Origin: Mycteria americana
Taxonomy: Eukaryota; Chordata; Aves; Ciconiiformes; Ciconiidae
Assembly (NCBI RefSeq): GCF_035582795.1
Contig: NC_134373.1
Location: 13,042,001-13,106,000, forward strand
Length of the DNA stretch: 64,000 bases
Direction: 5' to 3'
Shown here one piece after another: positions 25,752 to 38,275 of the stretch. Below the pieces are notes generated by a model. The model did not search any database. It worked only from the letters and a program-made list of their open reading frames with translations, and had not been told where the DNA came from. Numbering within the stretch: the stretch's first letter is position 1; each line of letters starts with the position of its first letter. A program made the position numbers and the translations under genes.

Positions 25752-26309
25752 AACCAGCATCTGACCCCAGCCAGCAACCAAGCACCCACACAGCTGCTTG
25801 CTCACTCCCCTCACCAGCTCCTCGCAGTGGGACGGGGGAGAAATTAGGAAGAACAAAATCAAGAAAACTCTTGAGTTGAGATAAAAACAGTTTAACAGGT
25901 GAAGAAAAGGCAGGGGGGGAACAAGCAAAGCAAAGGAGATGGCATACCACCTCCCACAGGCAAACCAATGCCCAGCCAGTGGCCACCTTGGAAGCAAAAA
26001 ACCCTGTTTTTCTTCCTCCACCCCAGCTTTTATTGGTGAGCATGAGGATACATGGTCTGGAATATCCCTTTGGCCGGTCTGGGTCAGCTGTCCCAGCTGG
26101 GTCCCCTCCCAGCCTCTTGCCCACCCTCAGCCTGCTGGTGGTGGGGATGTAGTGGGAAACAGAGAAGGCCTTGACGCCGTGCAAGCACAGCTCAGCAACA
26201 GCCAAAACGCTGGTGTGTTATCAGCGCTGTTGTAGCCACAGATCCAAAACACAGCGCCACGTGGGCTGCTACGAAGAAAGTTAACTCCGTCCCAGCCAGA
26301 CCCAGCACA
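25752..26309 (-). mobile_element. Solitary LTR of avian ERVL-type endogenous retrovirus
   Basis: Read on the minus strand, the element starts near 26309 with tgtgctgggtctggctggga and continues with phrases typical of a common avian class III (ERVL-type) LTR. These are a tagagttaa-like stretch, the 'gctgtgttttggatctgtgg' stretch, 'gtcaaggcct', 'ggccaaagggatattccaga' and an aataaaagctgg TATA-like box (about 26025-26036). They are followed by 'tgctttgcttg', a 'gttaaactg' polyadenylation-region phrase (about 25888-25898) and a terminal '...gttgctggctgggg' region. Length is about 560 bp. No gag, pol or env remains lie on either side, so it is a solo LTR left by recombination. A clean 5-bp target duplication is not visible, and the box sequences are altered from the usual form, so it is old and probably inactive. 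A 151-codon minus-strand open frame inside it is fortuitous. Family identity comes from recall; the left boundary is uncertain by about 10 bp. Confidence 0.82.
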
Positions 26310-26328
26310 ACCCCAAATCATACTACTT

Positions 26329-26340
26329 TTTTTTTTTTTC
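26329..26340. repeat. Poly-T tract beside the LTR
   Basis: A run of about twelve T bases, 20 bp beyond the LTR end, followed by cagttta. It could be older flanking low-complexity sequence. Confidence 0.7.
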
Positions 26341-28454
26341 AGTTTATCTTTGCATATCCTAGTTTGCAAATTCCAATTTTCCATTTTTGGGGGGATCATT
26401 TTCTTGCTGTAGATACATCAAATACTCAGTTTTCCTCAGGTGATTACCACATTTCATTGCTTCTGCGACTCGTTGGCCTATTCATTTGTCATGTTATTAT
26501 TTCTGTACTGTTTTCCACTAGCACACTGGAGTCCATATTTTCTTATGTTACCAGCAAAATCTGTTTTGCTTAGCCTGGCTTTCTTCTTGATACATGTGGT
26601 AGCTCTTCACAAGTTCTTCAAAGCTATTCATTTAGGGCCAGTAGAAAAAGTTACTAGCCCTCTTTGTTTTATTAAGTCCCTGAATGTCTTTCTAAAAAAC
26701 ATTTCTCTTTTATGATTGCTTATCTATCCAATATCTCTCAATGATCTCTGTTAAGATAGACATCTGCCCCTGTCTTGGCAGATCACAGACTTGCAGGCAC
26801 AGAGAACATGCTCGCTCTATGCCAGTTGTCAAAATCATCATGAGATTCTGGGGCAAAGTTGCATCCCCATTACAGTTTACTACCAGACAAGGTGTGTCTG
26901 TTGTTTAATCAAATTGCCGTGTATAATGGCTAACTCTAGACTTTGTGTCACTGCATATTTGCATATTCTCTGTATTTTTCTTGGGGCGTTTGTGAGAAAC
27001 TTACTTTTGCCTTTACTGTCATGTTTTCCCATGACTGGAACCCACTTAATTCCTTCAGTTTCTCAATGTTTTTATTAAAATCAACAGCCCACATCCATCA
27101 TCATCTTTGCACAGCAATTCTTTCAGGTTACTGCTTTGAGCAGCTGGATACCAATTTCACTCCCTAATTCACAGTGCTAAGGAGCCTTTGTAACCCTTAT
27201 TTGCCTGTGGGAACAACCCCAACCTTGCATTGACCCACTCATACCTATTACTCTGCCAAGGTCTCCTTGCCCAGCTTCAGATGTTCCTTGTGGCCCTGGA
27301 ATATGGCTGATTCCTTCTTCCCAGGTCAGGTACAATCTCCCCTACAGCTTTTCTGCCTTTCTTTTCATGTCTTTAGGTTAAAACATTTATTATGTTCTGT
27401 TTTCACATGGAGTGAAATTAGTCATACAATTTGCCCCCTTCACCTGCATTAGCTGAAATATACTACAAATACTTGTTGGATCTGCAGAAAGGAAATCTTT
27501 TGGTTTCTCTTCCTTTCTTTGGCATTCATGGCTCAGGACTTTTGAGCTACTCCCTAGACTTCTCTCTGAGGAGGAAACATTTACGTTTATTCTAAATTTC
27601 ATCAGCTTTATGAGAAAATGAAATATTCCAGTAACTTAAAAATGTTTAAAATTCAAAACTGTTAGTGATATTATGCATGGGTTTTGTATATAGTCTTAAA
27701 TGTGGAAGGTGCATTACAGAATAGACGTCAATAAAGTTCCTACGCCAAATGTAACTGGAAAAAATACTGCAGGACAAGACAAAGATCTTTGTGGAGGGAT
27801 TGTGAATCTTTTGGCAATGATGAGACTGTTGACTGTTAAGTTAGTAAAATATGTTAAACTAACATATTCTTTTCTGATTGATTTAATGTCGTGGTGCTGT
27901 TTATACATGTACTTTTTGGGGTATTCATATATATAAAGTAGGTCACCAGTTTTTGTGAGAACTGTACAAAGAACCTGAGCCTGGGGAAGCTGGGATAATA
28001 AAGCTAAGAAAATACAGCTTATGAGTTAAAGTGAGGGAAAGGGACTTTTTAGTCTAAAAAAGAAAAAGCTAAGTGGAGATAAAAATGAAAATATAAAAAT
28101 TGTTCTCAGAACAGCAATGTTAAGTTGTGCTTCTACAGGACATGGGGAAATTAGTTTAATTTACAGCAAAAAAAAGAGAATTTTGATATGAGGAAAGATT
28201 TTCTGACTATACAGGCTTTGAAATGCTGGAGTATTCAAAGAAGCTGAGGAACTGCCCTCAGGAGTGTTGCACAGATATCTGCCAAGATAACTAGGTCTGT
28301 TCTGGCGGTACGTTCTGCCTCCCATCTCTTTTCTCATACTAACATGACTTTTAACACTACAGAGTAGGCAAGATTATTCCCATTTTTGCTCTCATGGAAA
28401 GCTGATTCTTAATATTGTTAATGTTCAAGTAATAACAACAGTAGAAAACTTCTG

Positions 28455-28490
28455 ATTTTCTAATTTTCCTAATTTTTTTCCTAATTTTTT
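28455..28490. repeat. Short T-rich tandem repeat
   Basis: Three imperfect copies of a tttt-c(c)taatt unit in a row. Low-complexity slippage product. Confidence 0.7.
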
Positions 28491-30390
28491 GGATGCTTAG
28501 CTTAAGGATGCTTCCCCTTCCTATTCAGTTGAGTTTTTCCTGAAATGAGTGTTACTGTTCACTCCCACAATTTTATTTTGATTTTTGCAATATATTATAT
28601 TTTTCCTCACGTTCTAGCTCCTTGGCATCATATGATCAGGTGAAATGTTGCTTCTGATTTTTCTAAACTACTAAAAAAAATTATTCATTATGGGAGTGTT
28701 TGAATCACAGCAAACACTCAAAAAACCCAAAAGGTAAACAAATTATTTTTTAAAGGTATTACAGTTTGAAGACAATCTTATGCTTTTGGGTATGCCTGCA
28801 TCACAATTTTTGAGGTAGACAGTGCTGAGCCTGTCTAGACTGTGTTAAGTTATTTTAATGTATTTTCCCAGTGTCTCAGATAGGAGAGCTGACTGGCACT
28901 TACATGATTTCTTGCTTCAGTTCCTATGCAGCAAACAGGAAATGTCTCTACTTTGTGCAAATGGCAAAAGTGCCAGCTTTTTGTTAAAGCAAAAGAAAAG
29001 ATTGTCAGGACAAGGACTTCGTAAATGGAGAGAACTTTATACTGATATAAGTTGCTTTCATTAAAATCTCTGGGTAATAGTGAGCTTGCTGAGAGCAGCT
29101 CTGTATTTGATTTACATAATTTGGCTTTTTAAGTTGTATTGTTTGTTTGCAGCATACTGCCTCTCTAAGGAGCTTTCTCCATGGATAAATAGCGGCACTG
29201 GGTTAGAACCACCTCTGCTATATTGAGGTTACATTTTAGGGGGAAGAAAAATGGGAAAATAACATATTTTTGTATGTGTTGCAAATTATTATAAAATATT
29301 TCTGCCCTGCATATGAGGAAAAGCCAAACCTGATACATTTGGCTCTTTCCCTGTAATTTGAGTATGTAATAGTCATAATTTCCTTTTTCCTTTAATTCTG
29401 TGTGTGCATATTTTAGGTTAATATAGAAAAGTATTTCTCCCCTTCATTTATCTCTCACTCAGGACAATATTTTTCTAATTAATTTTACTAATGGCTTTAA
29501 AAACATGTATTTTCTTGTTTGCAGGAAGCTCTAAATCCCAGACTTCTTTTGGTCTTTCAAACCTGCATTCCAAGAAACAATGCAAGACATAATTATTCAG
29601 TAATTATTATATATTTAGTGTGTTCAGGAATTGGGGATAAAATTCTCCCTTACTGAAGGCAGTTACCTTCAAAGGGGTTAGATTCGATCTAAGCAGCTGG
29701 GTTATTTCCTTTCCTAGGATTGAACAGAAAGTAAGTTTTCCTTCTGAGCTTCATTAACCTTAGGCTGAAGTATTATAATGCTTGCCTAAAACCTTGTTAA
29801 AGTTCTTTTGAAGTTTGCAGAAGTAGAATGAGTAAGATCTCCAGAGTCTGGCCCAGTGTTTCTCCACAACATACCTTTGAGTAAAGACGGCTTTTGTAAA
29901 TACTGAGAACATAACGCAGTTTAGGCTTGCCTTCTTTCAAACTCTGGCAGCCTCAGAGCAAAATCAGCCAAGACTAAGAAAATGTCCTCCTCCTCCCAGT
30001 GTCTCTCAAACCTTAATGTTTCAGTTCTGCAAGGGGCTTAGGAGCCTGGCCTTGATCCAGGCAACTATTTGGACTTTGGGAGTTGTCGCCCGTATGAAGT
30101 GACACACTCAAGTGCTGTTCATCACTTCCCTTGTTCAAACCCTGAAAGATTAAGATCTTGATCCTGATAATTTCCACCATGCCAGAAGAAAGGTGCCCAA
30201 GCTGCACATTTCTGGAAACTGGGGAAGTTTAGCGGAGAAGCCGCACTGCACACTTTCTCTCGTCACACTCTCTCTTAAGCATCAGTTACTGACTGTGACT
30301 CTGAGAGATGAGACACTGAGGTCAGACCTGTGATCTGACCCTGTACCACTGACGTTAAGAAGTTCAAGTGCTCTTTTCCGGCTGAAATGT

Positions 30391-30414
30391 CACCTCCTCA
30401 GTTGACAGGAGGTG
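30391..30414. repeat. Short hairpin (8-bp arms, 8-base loop)
   Basis: Arms cacctcct and aggaggtg are perfect reverse complements around cagttgac. The arms contain CACCT/AGGTG, the ZEB/Snail-type E2-box core. Any function is conjecture. Confidence 0.55.
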
Positions 30415-33400
30415 AGTCTCTTCATCTTTAAATTCTAGAAATGAGCGTGCTTTACTTTACCAAGTAAATAACATCTGAAAACCACGAGACTGACAAATAT
30501 GCCTTTAGTCCTGGTGTTGCAAACCGCCAGGTTGCCAGGGCACAGAAGGTGAGGTCCTGGTGGCACTAATGGCAGTGGGCCCATTAGTTTTTCTGTATTA
30601 TTTTCATGGGACCAAGTGTTTTAGATGATAGGTTCAAAATTTTACTGCCCTGCTCCTTCTCTCTTAACTCTTCTATTCCAAATAACAAGTGGGAAACAAA
30701 TACTTTAATAAAACGTATTTTGTGGGAGATGTGAAATATTAAAAGAACTACGCTTATCAGTATGAGGAATCACCCACTGCTCTAAACCACTTGTGAGTAT
30801 ATTTAATGTCAGTACCATATGTCTGATAAGATGGGAAAAGATCTCGATGTCTTAAAGTTGCTGGTTTATGCACAGTTAATATTCTTAGGATATGTGTTTT
30901 TCCAGACCTCATTTCTGGAATGATCATTCTAATTATTGTTAAATACAAACAGTCAGAAACTGGCAATAAATATAACTGTAATGAAAGATTGTTTCAAGAA
31001 CACTGATAGAAACTTCTTGGTTTATTCAACTATCAGATGAGCAGGTTGGCTAGCAATAAATCACACCTTCTACGTGACAGTTGAATATCTTTTATTTGGA
31101 ATGATATTTAATCAGGTGAAAGTAAAAGATGTCAGGGAACATTACATTTAATTGATACATCAAAAGATTAATAATGGGTGAAATTTGGAGGTCCTTACTG
31201 TGTTTTTGATTCAGTGCTCTACTTTAATGGAAGTTTGCCTGAATAAACATTAAGTAACAACTGATTCTGAACCTCAAAATGTGACCCAGTAATACTTACC
31301 ACTTACGTTGTGCTCTAAACTTTCAGAACTCTTCTGTGGGTCAAATCTTGAACACAAAGGGGCTATTGAAGCAAGCATGATTTGGTCAATTAACCTGTTA
31401 AATCTTTGCGTGCAAGGCAGTCAGAGGCCCACTGTGGTTTTGGAGAGGGGTTACTCAGATCCAGCAATTTACAGTATGTTGAGAATCCCATAGAGGTTGT
31501 ATCCAAGTAGGGGCCTTGTCGGACCCCTGCTCCTCATGGAATAAGAAGTCACATGGTACTTTTTCAATTGGAAAAACATATTAACATGTCTGCTTCTCCA
31601 GCTGGAGAGAATAAAATCATAATGGTTTATGATAAATTGCATATATTTCTTGTATCGATACTATTTGTGAAATATTTTTTCCCCTCAAGTTGAAACCACA
31701 ATGACACGTAGAAAGGGTTCTTTATAATGCACTATCCATGCAGACTGGAGGAATATTAAGGACTAATTAAAAGCATAAGTCACCAAAGTTGATTAGAATG
31801 CAAACTAGGCCTAATTTCATGCCGGATACGTTAAAGGCAGCCAGGGTTGTAGCAGAGAGACAAAAAGGCTGAAGAGCTGCTATATTTAGATTTAAAAAAA
31901 GTACACTAAAGCCAAGAATCCCACGGACAGGAGATTGAGGGGTCAAAGTGACAAAGGCAACGGGAAGCAGAAATCAAAGGGGGGAATAATGTTGGTGGAT
32001 GTCCATCACATTGAAGGCTTCTCTGAGGTGACTTACCGGAGCAAGCTAAGCCAGGGTTTGGTCAGTCTTGCTGAATGTCAGGTTGATCCTGCGTTCATGG
32101 AGGCAAAAGTGCCAGATTGCTTTTGCACAGACAGTCCACGTAGTTCTCTCGCACCCCGTCTAGTAGGCAAGATAGAGCCAAAGTGCCAGTGGCCCCAAGC
32201 AAAATCAATTTTGCGTGACAGTGGTATTCTTACTGCCCACCTGCGAAGGCCTTTTCCAGTTAGTTTGAATTGTCCAGCACGCTGATTTCTCCCGGCACTC
32301 CCACCCTGAACATAGCCTGTGACAGAAGCTGCTGGAGGCCAGTTCCTGTGAAACCACTAGGGGTAGGGTAGCAATGGGGAAATCACTCACATTGCTCAGT
32401 ATGGACCTGGACTGATGTTGACTGAGAAGAGAACTGAGTGTTTCTGCCCATACCAGGTGAAGAGATAGTGTAGACACATTTTTGTTTAAATTGTGAGCAG
32501 CAGGCCTAAATATTTCTCCTTCAAAAATTGGCATGACATGATTGGGTTTGTTTTTAATAACTCTTTTGATATCATTCCCATGTTGTGGTTATTAGCAATT
32601 ACCATGCTGCTTTTCCCTTTGTCCAAAGCTTTTTACACACTGATAGCAGCTCCACATATTAATTCCTAGCACCATCCCTGCAGCCAGCTGTGTCATCACA
32701 ATCACTCAGCCATTTGACTCACTGTGGTTATTGGTTTGATGGATTACAATCAGGATTTTGATCTCAGAGCAGCTTCGCAATAGCAATGAATGCTGAGCAT
32801 GACAAATGATATCTTCCTGAACCCACATTTGGCTAACTGCCAGCATTTCATCTTGACCACTGTGTAGCTTTCTATCTTGTTAATCACAACACTTTGATAG
32901 GGGGATTGTAGCCAATTGTTGGTATCCCTGGAACAGGTACCAGAACTGCATTTTACTGTACCTTTAAGTCCTACCTTAGATTTTATTCTAAATCCAGTGT
33001 TTTCTCCCTTCATAGAGCCATTTTAGAAGAAATATGTATAGGGTTGTCTCTTCTTCATCGCCTTTTGTTGTTTGGGGCTTTGCTCTTGGAAATGCAGCTG
33101 TTCCTTTACATAACTTATTTAAAATTAACAACTGCTTCCTAGCCTGTTTCATTACAGCTCAATACTTCTGGGACTTAAGGTTTGATACTGCACATAGTCC
33201 AGTTTGCAATCCCTAATTTACAGCTGTTACTTACAGAAACACAAATACACAGCAGGCATTTGGTGAGGTCCTCTTTATCATCCATTGATGTATACAGTAG
33301 ATACAGACTTTTTATTTCTCATGGGGAAGATAAAACTTTGGGAATTCTGACACAGATGTAAGTGTTATCAAATCTACAAAGTCCTGGAGATCTCATAGGT

Positions 33401-34487
33401 GGCAAGGGTGAACCCTTTAAATACTGAAGCAAGATATATACAGTAGAAATTAACAATGAAGTTCTCCCATTGTTCTCTGTGGACATTACCCATCATTTTG
33501 AGAGCTCCATTAGGCATGCCTCCTCTTCTTCAACTTCCTGTTTTTAACAAAGAATAGATTATGTGGATTTGATTGGCAAAGTTGCCAAACTTCCTCAGAT
33601 AAGTGCAAACTTACTCTCCATTTAGGAAGTTATTTGTACTTCTGCTTGATATTTATAGTCTAATTTCACGAGGTGTAGGAGACAGAAGAGAGGAGAGTGC
33701 TTTGAAACCCAGCTCAGCAGCTACGGCATTTATTTGTTCACGTGGTATATTCTCTTCTGTGGCTCTTCAAGATCTTTTTGACAAGTGAAGTTCACGAAGA
33801 TGGTACATTCTTTTTTTCTGTAGTTAATTCAGACTTTTCAATTGTGAAGCTATACCATTGAGCTCATGGTTTGTAGGGATCAAGGTAAAGTTTCTGAGCC
33901 GTGCTTGCAAAACAATGTCAGTTGTTACTGTAACACTTATTACTGCTGCAGCTAAAGAAGGGTTGGATGCGGCATGGGAGCTGTGGGAATGGTGGGAGTC
34001 CGCACATAAATTTTCTGCTATTTTTTTAACACTGAATATCCAGTTTAGAGTTCAAGTGGAGTCATTTTTGCAACCATAAACAATGATGCATACTGAAAAG
34101 CAGCTCTTTTTAACATAAAAAACCTGTTCTACTTCAAAGGGTTTATTTAAAGCTGGGAATCAAATGGCATAACTGTTGCAGCCTGCAGCTTTGCTCTATC
34201 TCCTTTCCTGCTTTCTTTCTCCGTCTTTCTCTGTCTGCCTCTGTTCCTGTGGGGAAATTAATTCTTACTTTGCTGTAGACAAAACACAGCTTATGTAGTG
34301 TTTGTGACATAGTGGGGGGAACAGCTAAGTACTTTGTTATTTTGTGGTTCAGCTCAGCAGGATAAGCTCAGATGACATGACAAGTTTTACAAGAGGGAAC
34401 AGGTTGTTCAGGTAACTGTGTCTTCCAAGACCTACGTGAGCAAACTATGCTGTTGGGTGGAGAAGGCCATCTGGACCTTTCATGATG

Positions 34488-34489
<2 letters not shown>

Positions 34490-34518
<29 letters not shown>
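34490..34518. repeat. (CA)n microsatellite
   Basis: An uninterrupted CA run of 29 bp (14.5 units). Long enough to be length-polymorphic and usable as a marker. Confidence 0.97.
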
Positions 34519-34520
<2 letters not shown>

Positions 34521-36067
34521 AACCTCTTCTCCAGGAGAGTAAGACCTGCTGTGTTCTGATTCCCCTGCATCCTCTCTGTCTTCTCATCCTTCCCTTCCGG
34601 TTGTTTTCCAGCCTGTTTGTGCCAGAGTTTTGTTTCCCTGAGCCTTGCTCTCCTGACTTCTCTTCCTCCTCCTAATTGTTTCTACCCAGGAATGGTGGGA
34701 AAACTTGTATCAGGAGTTTTACTCATGCAGCTTTGGTGAATGGGATTGGTGGAGGATTTTTTTAATGTGTCCTTAATTGACCTGTGTAGAGCCAGATAAA
34801 GAGTCTGGACCAGCTAGGAAGTGGTCGTACTCCTTACGTTATTTGTCTGTAGCATTCTCTCCCTCTGCTCTTTATTCTTTAGACATGGACTGTGTGCAAA
34901 GTGTCAGAGTAAATCAGAAACTGCAATTCTGATGCCCTCGCAGCCTCCTCCTGCACCAGTTTTCATGTTCATATTTATAATCTATTGGATATGCAGATCA
35001 GAAGTATAATGATGGCTGGCATGTTACGTGTTCTTGACTACTTCTTTGGTGCACTCCGCTTACTGTTTTCACACTTTCCTGATGAACCTACTGTCATTTC
35101 CCTGCTCGCTCTTGTCAGACATACATGTCCTGTAGGCAGCAGCAATATGCTGATCCCTGTGCTTGTCTGTGAGCAACAAAAGAAGATGCAGGTAGTTTTT
35201 TGGGCAGATTTTACCCCAGCAAATGCTTGTTCTGAGTTTTGTTTGATTCTTTTTATGTATGTTGTACTGCAAACAGCATAATCGGCCTCCTAATGTTCAG
35301 TTAGCCTTATGAAAGGACAGCCTTTTGTTCCACCTTTCCTTTTCATTAAATTTCATATCAGATTGAGCTTTTAGGACACAATGCAAAATCTGGCCTCAAA
35401 CATTAGTTTCTGTTAAGATTCTGAATTTGGAAGTCAACTGGCAGTTCTGCTGAGGGACGAATGGGGCAGAACAAAATGGTCTTTGCCTTGCTGTCATGGT
35501 AATGGCAGTGAAGTGCTGATAAGTAACAATATGCATCTGTGCACGTTAACTCCTTACATATCCTTCAGGGAGAAGTGCTCTGGCGTAGAATAATGATATC
35601 TTTCTCATAAAATTTTGAAGCCAGCCTAAGGATTTTAATTAATAAAGAGTGATGTTCTTGTATAATAAAATGGGTCGCAAATGGGACATGTTCATTACAT
35701 TCTAGATTTGGGGACCATGACTACAGAACTACTGCTTGAATTCTGTTACACACAGTAGAGCACTTGTACAAAGGATGACCCCAAAGTTGGAGGGTTTTTT
35801 ATAGTGTGTGTGTATGTGTATATATATATCCCTTTTTCAGTTTTGTTTTCTGTTCTTTTAATGTCAGCTCTGTCGTCTCTTAGCCCATGAGCTGTCCTTT
35901 CTGGTCTTTGAAAGTAGCAAGCTGTGTTTGTGCACTAAATCAAGTAATTGCACCTAGACAGATTTTGTTCTTGTTTTAGCCAGAGTGCTATTTTAAGCAG
36001 ACTTAATTCTAGGGTAACTTTCAACAGCTGCTATAGGGTATGGTCCTGCTGGGGGGCTGCATTCAGT
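34519..36067. other. Non-coding stretch with GT/TA microsatellite
   Basis: No gene recognised. A compound (GT)n-(TA)n run sits at 35804-35829. A phrase at about 35431-35462 (ggaagtcaactggcagttct) weakly resembles the same old amniote repeat class seen at 21188. Confidence 0.45.
35804..35829. repeat. Compound (GT)n(TA)n microsatellite
   Basis: GT repeats interrupted by one AT, passing into a TA run. Simple repeat of 26 bp. Confidence 0.85.
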
Positions 36068-36165
36068 CCTTGGTTCTTACACAGCCTTCCTGTGCAGCCG
36101 TGGGTGAAGCACTTTCTGAGCTGGAACTCTCTCCCTGTTAAATAGAGGTGCTGCTTTCCTAGTGC
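36068..36165 (+). repeat. MIR-like SINE fragment
   Basis: Phrases agtccttggttctta, tgtgcagccgtgggtgaagc, actttctgag, ctctccctgttaaatagagg and tgctttcct follow the MIR order (agtcctgggttct, tgtgaccttgggcaagtcac, tttctctg, tccccatctgtaaaatgggg, taatgcttacct). Diverged; assignment is from recall. Confidence 0.5.
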
Positions 36166-36888
36166 ACAGAGGCATACGGACATTTTCCTTTTGCTTTTGA
36201 GGAATTTGGATTTTACCATGTTGAGCTTCACTTGAGTCTTTTCAGAGACAAACCAAATCTGTGCTTGGCATCATTCCGAATTAAACCTTAAGTTACCTTG
36301 GTAATTTCTGAATCACACTGCTGGCATATTTTCTGTTACAATCATTGTACTTCTAAAGCACACTGCTGATTTATCAAACCTTGTTACCTCTTGGTTTTTT
36401 GATACCTTTTAGTTTCTCCTGTCATTATTATCTAGTTTTTCTACTTTCCTTTAATTCTGTGTGTGCTGTGTGACAACACTAAAGCTGTAATCCTTGCATT
36501 TGTTGTTCTTTCCAACTTGATTATATGTTTCTGCCTGTTGGCCAACCCTTTTTTCAAATACTGTCAGACATGTCACTGTATCAACAACAATAACCTCAAC
36601 TGCCAAACTCCTGGCTCCAGTAGTTAAATCATAATTTAAATGTGCCACTTCCATTATTTACATTCCTTCTCAGATAAGTTTTATGTTGAATTCCAGATTT
36701 TGAAACCACACTCCAAGGCACTGAATATTTTTGCTCCTCTCTTTTTCCTTCTGGCTAGGATTATCTTGTGCAGATGACTTTTTTTGATGTGAAGGAGACC
36801 AGAGTAATGTCCATATGCAAACTCAGCCCTCAAGCGTAGTCCCTACTTTGCGTTGTTCCCTGTTACACACATTCGTTCATTACAGCAA

Positions 36889-36962
36889 TGTACTTACATT
36901 GTGTCAGTACTTACATTACATTACTTACATTAAGTGTAATGTACTTACGTTAAGTGTCAGTT
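36889..36962. repeat. Degenerate tandem repeat of an acttac(a/g)tt unit
   Basis: Copies of tacttacattgtgtcag, tacttacattacatt, acttacattaagtgtaatg and tacttacgttaagtgtcag lie head to tail with variable spacing. A small local minisatellite-like array formed by slippage. Confidence 0.75.
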
Positions 36963-38129
36963 AAACTCCCATACATCTCCAAATGGCAGTGGATTACTAT
37001 GCTCTCAGATTCAGTGTTTAAGGGAAATTGTCTTGATTTGTGCGATTAGTAAATGATACAGTGGTTTTTACCTCAAGACTATTGTTTGAATTGAGCCTGG
37101 CTTACTAGTAGCAGAAAGTAAATTGCCATCTATAAACTCACCCAGCTGCTGTGGAAAAAACTTCAAACTGTTGTAAATTATTCTTGCTAGCAGAAAGGAG
37201 AAGAGGGCAAGGGCTGAAGTACCATTTTGTACACCGCCTAGGACAGAACTCTTATGTAGAAATCAGAATTGCCACACTTTTTGTGGAACTTTTTTTTTGT
37301 CCAGTGGTGTGGGAGAAAGGATTGTAAGTAGTTTCTACTATAGATCATCTTGCACTGCAAAACTTGGAAGCAGATCTACATCTTTTAGCTGTCAAGTTTT
37401 TTCATCTGCATCTGTCCTTAGCTCCCACATGAGATTAATCAGGCACTAGGACTGAATCCACTTTAGAGAAGTGGGACAAGATTTAATAAATAAATGAATT
37501 AATTAAAAAGTCATGGTGCACAAATTAAAGATTCTCACAGAGTTGCAGCATTTGTATACCATATCTTCAAAGTTGGTGTAGTTTGCTCACTGGACTATGA
37601 CACAGTACTGAGTTTGCATGTTTTAGAGTTGCAGTGATGTGAAGGAGAAGGGCTTTTTCACTAAATTTTGTTCAGTCAGTGTGTTTGCGTTACCATCAAC
37701 ACTCTGAGTTGGCTGTATGTCTTGTAAAGCCGAAAGGGGAAAAGTGACCACCGTGTCAAAAGAGCCAGCTCTCACAGCACCTCACTTACTTGTGCCTGGA
37801 AAGACTGGGCTGTTGGTTATAAAATGGAGACTATAATGTTCAAAAGCTCTCATTTAGCTTATGAACCCTCAGATTTTCTGCTCGCAGTATCAAGTCCAGA
37901 CAGAGGACAGCAAGCTACTACTGCTACCAGCTAATGGATGTTCCCTGTTCTTTTGTTGCTGGAGTTTTGGGGGTGGACCAAGCCCTTTCGAAACATAAAG
38001 CAGTAAGCTGCTGGAGTCAGACAGTGGCAGAGTGCCTCTGGGTTACTGAGGTTAGTTTTCCTTACAGGCAAGTGCTTCAGGAAAGTAATGCAAGTAACAC
38101 TGTGACTGTTTAGGTCATCCCTGCACTGG
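36963..38129. other. Non-coding stretch
   Basis: AT-rich, with short open frames only. Nothing recognised. Confidence 0.5.
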
Positions 38130-38275
38130 GGTTTTTCAGAGTCTAACTTCAGGCACCTAACTCTGGTGATTTTGGGGCTGAAAGCTCCTGTAGAGTCAGT
38201 GGGACACCTATAGCTTCCCTGACAACCTAGGCACTGAGGCTGCTGGCTTAGGCACCCAAGTTGGGTACCTAAAGC
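38130..38275. repeat. Old amniote interspersed repeat remnant
   Basis: Contains the motifs caggcacctaactctgg, gattttggggctgaaagctc, agagtcagtggga, ggcttaggcacccaagttgg and gtacctaaagc. The paired 'ggcacctaa' phrases flanking a 'tcaatggga'-like centre match a repeat class seen in old sauropsid sequence. Family not named. Confidence 0.5.

Larger units (their letters stand above)
26341..34489. other. Non-coding stretch
   Basis: No exon, RNA or mobile element was recognised. Items inside it are a 3-fold short repeat of (t)n-cctaatt at 28455-28490 and a perfect hairpin (arms cacctcct/aggaggtg, 8-base loop) at 30391-30414. The region 31935-32285 has raised GC and several CpGs, and is open for 116 codons from a TTG. 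Segments near 31730-31860 and 32560-33000 are unrepetitive and could be conserved non-coding sequence, which cannot be tested here. Confidence 0.5.

Noticed and set aside
25750..26205. 151-codon minus-strand open frame
   Set aside because: Lies inside the solo LTR, which is not coding.
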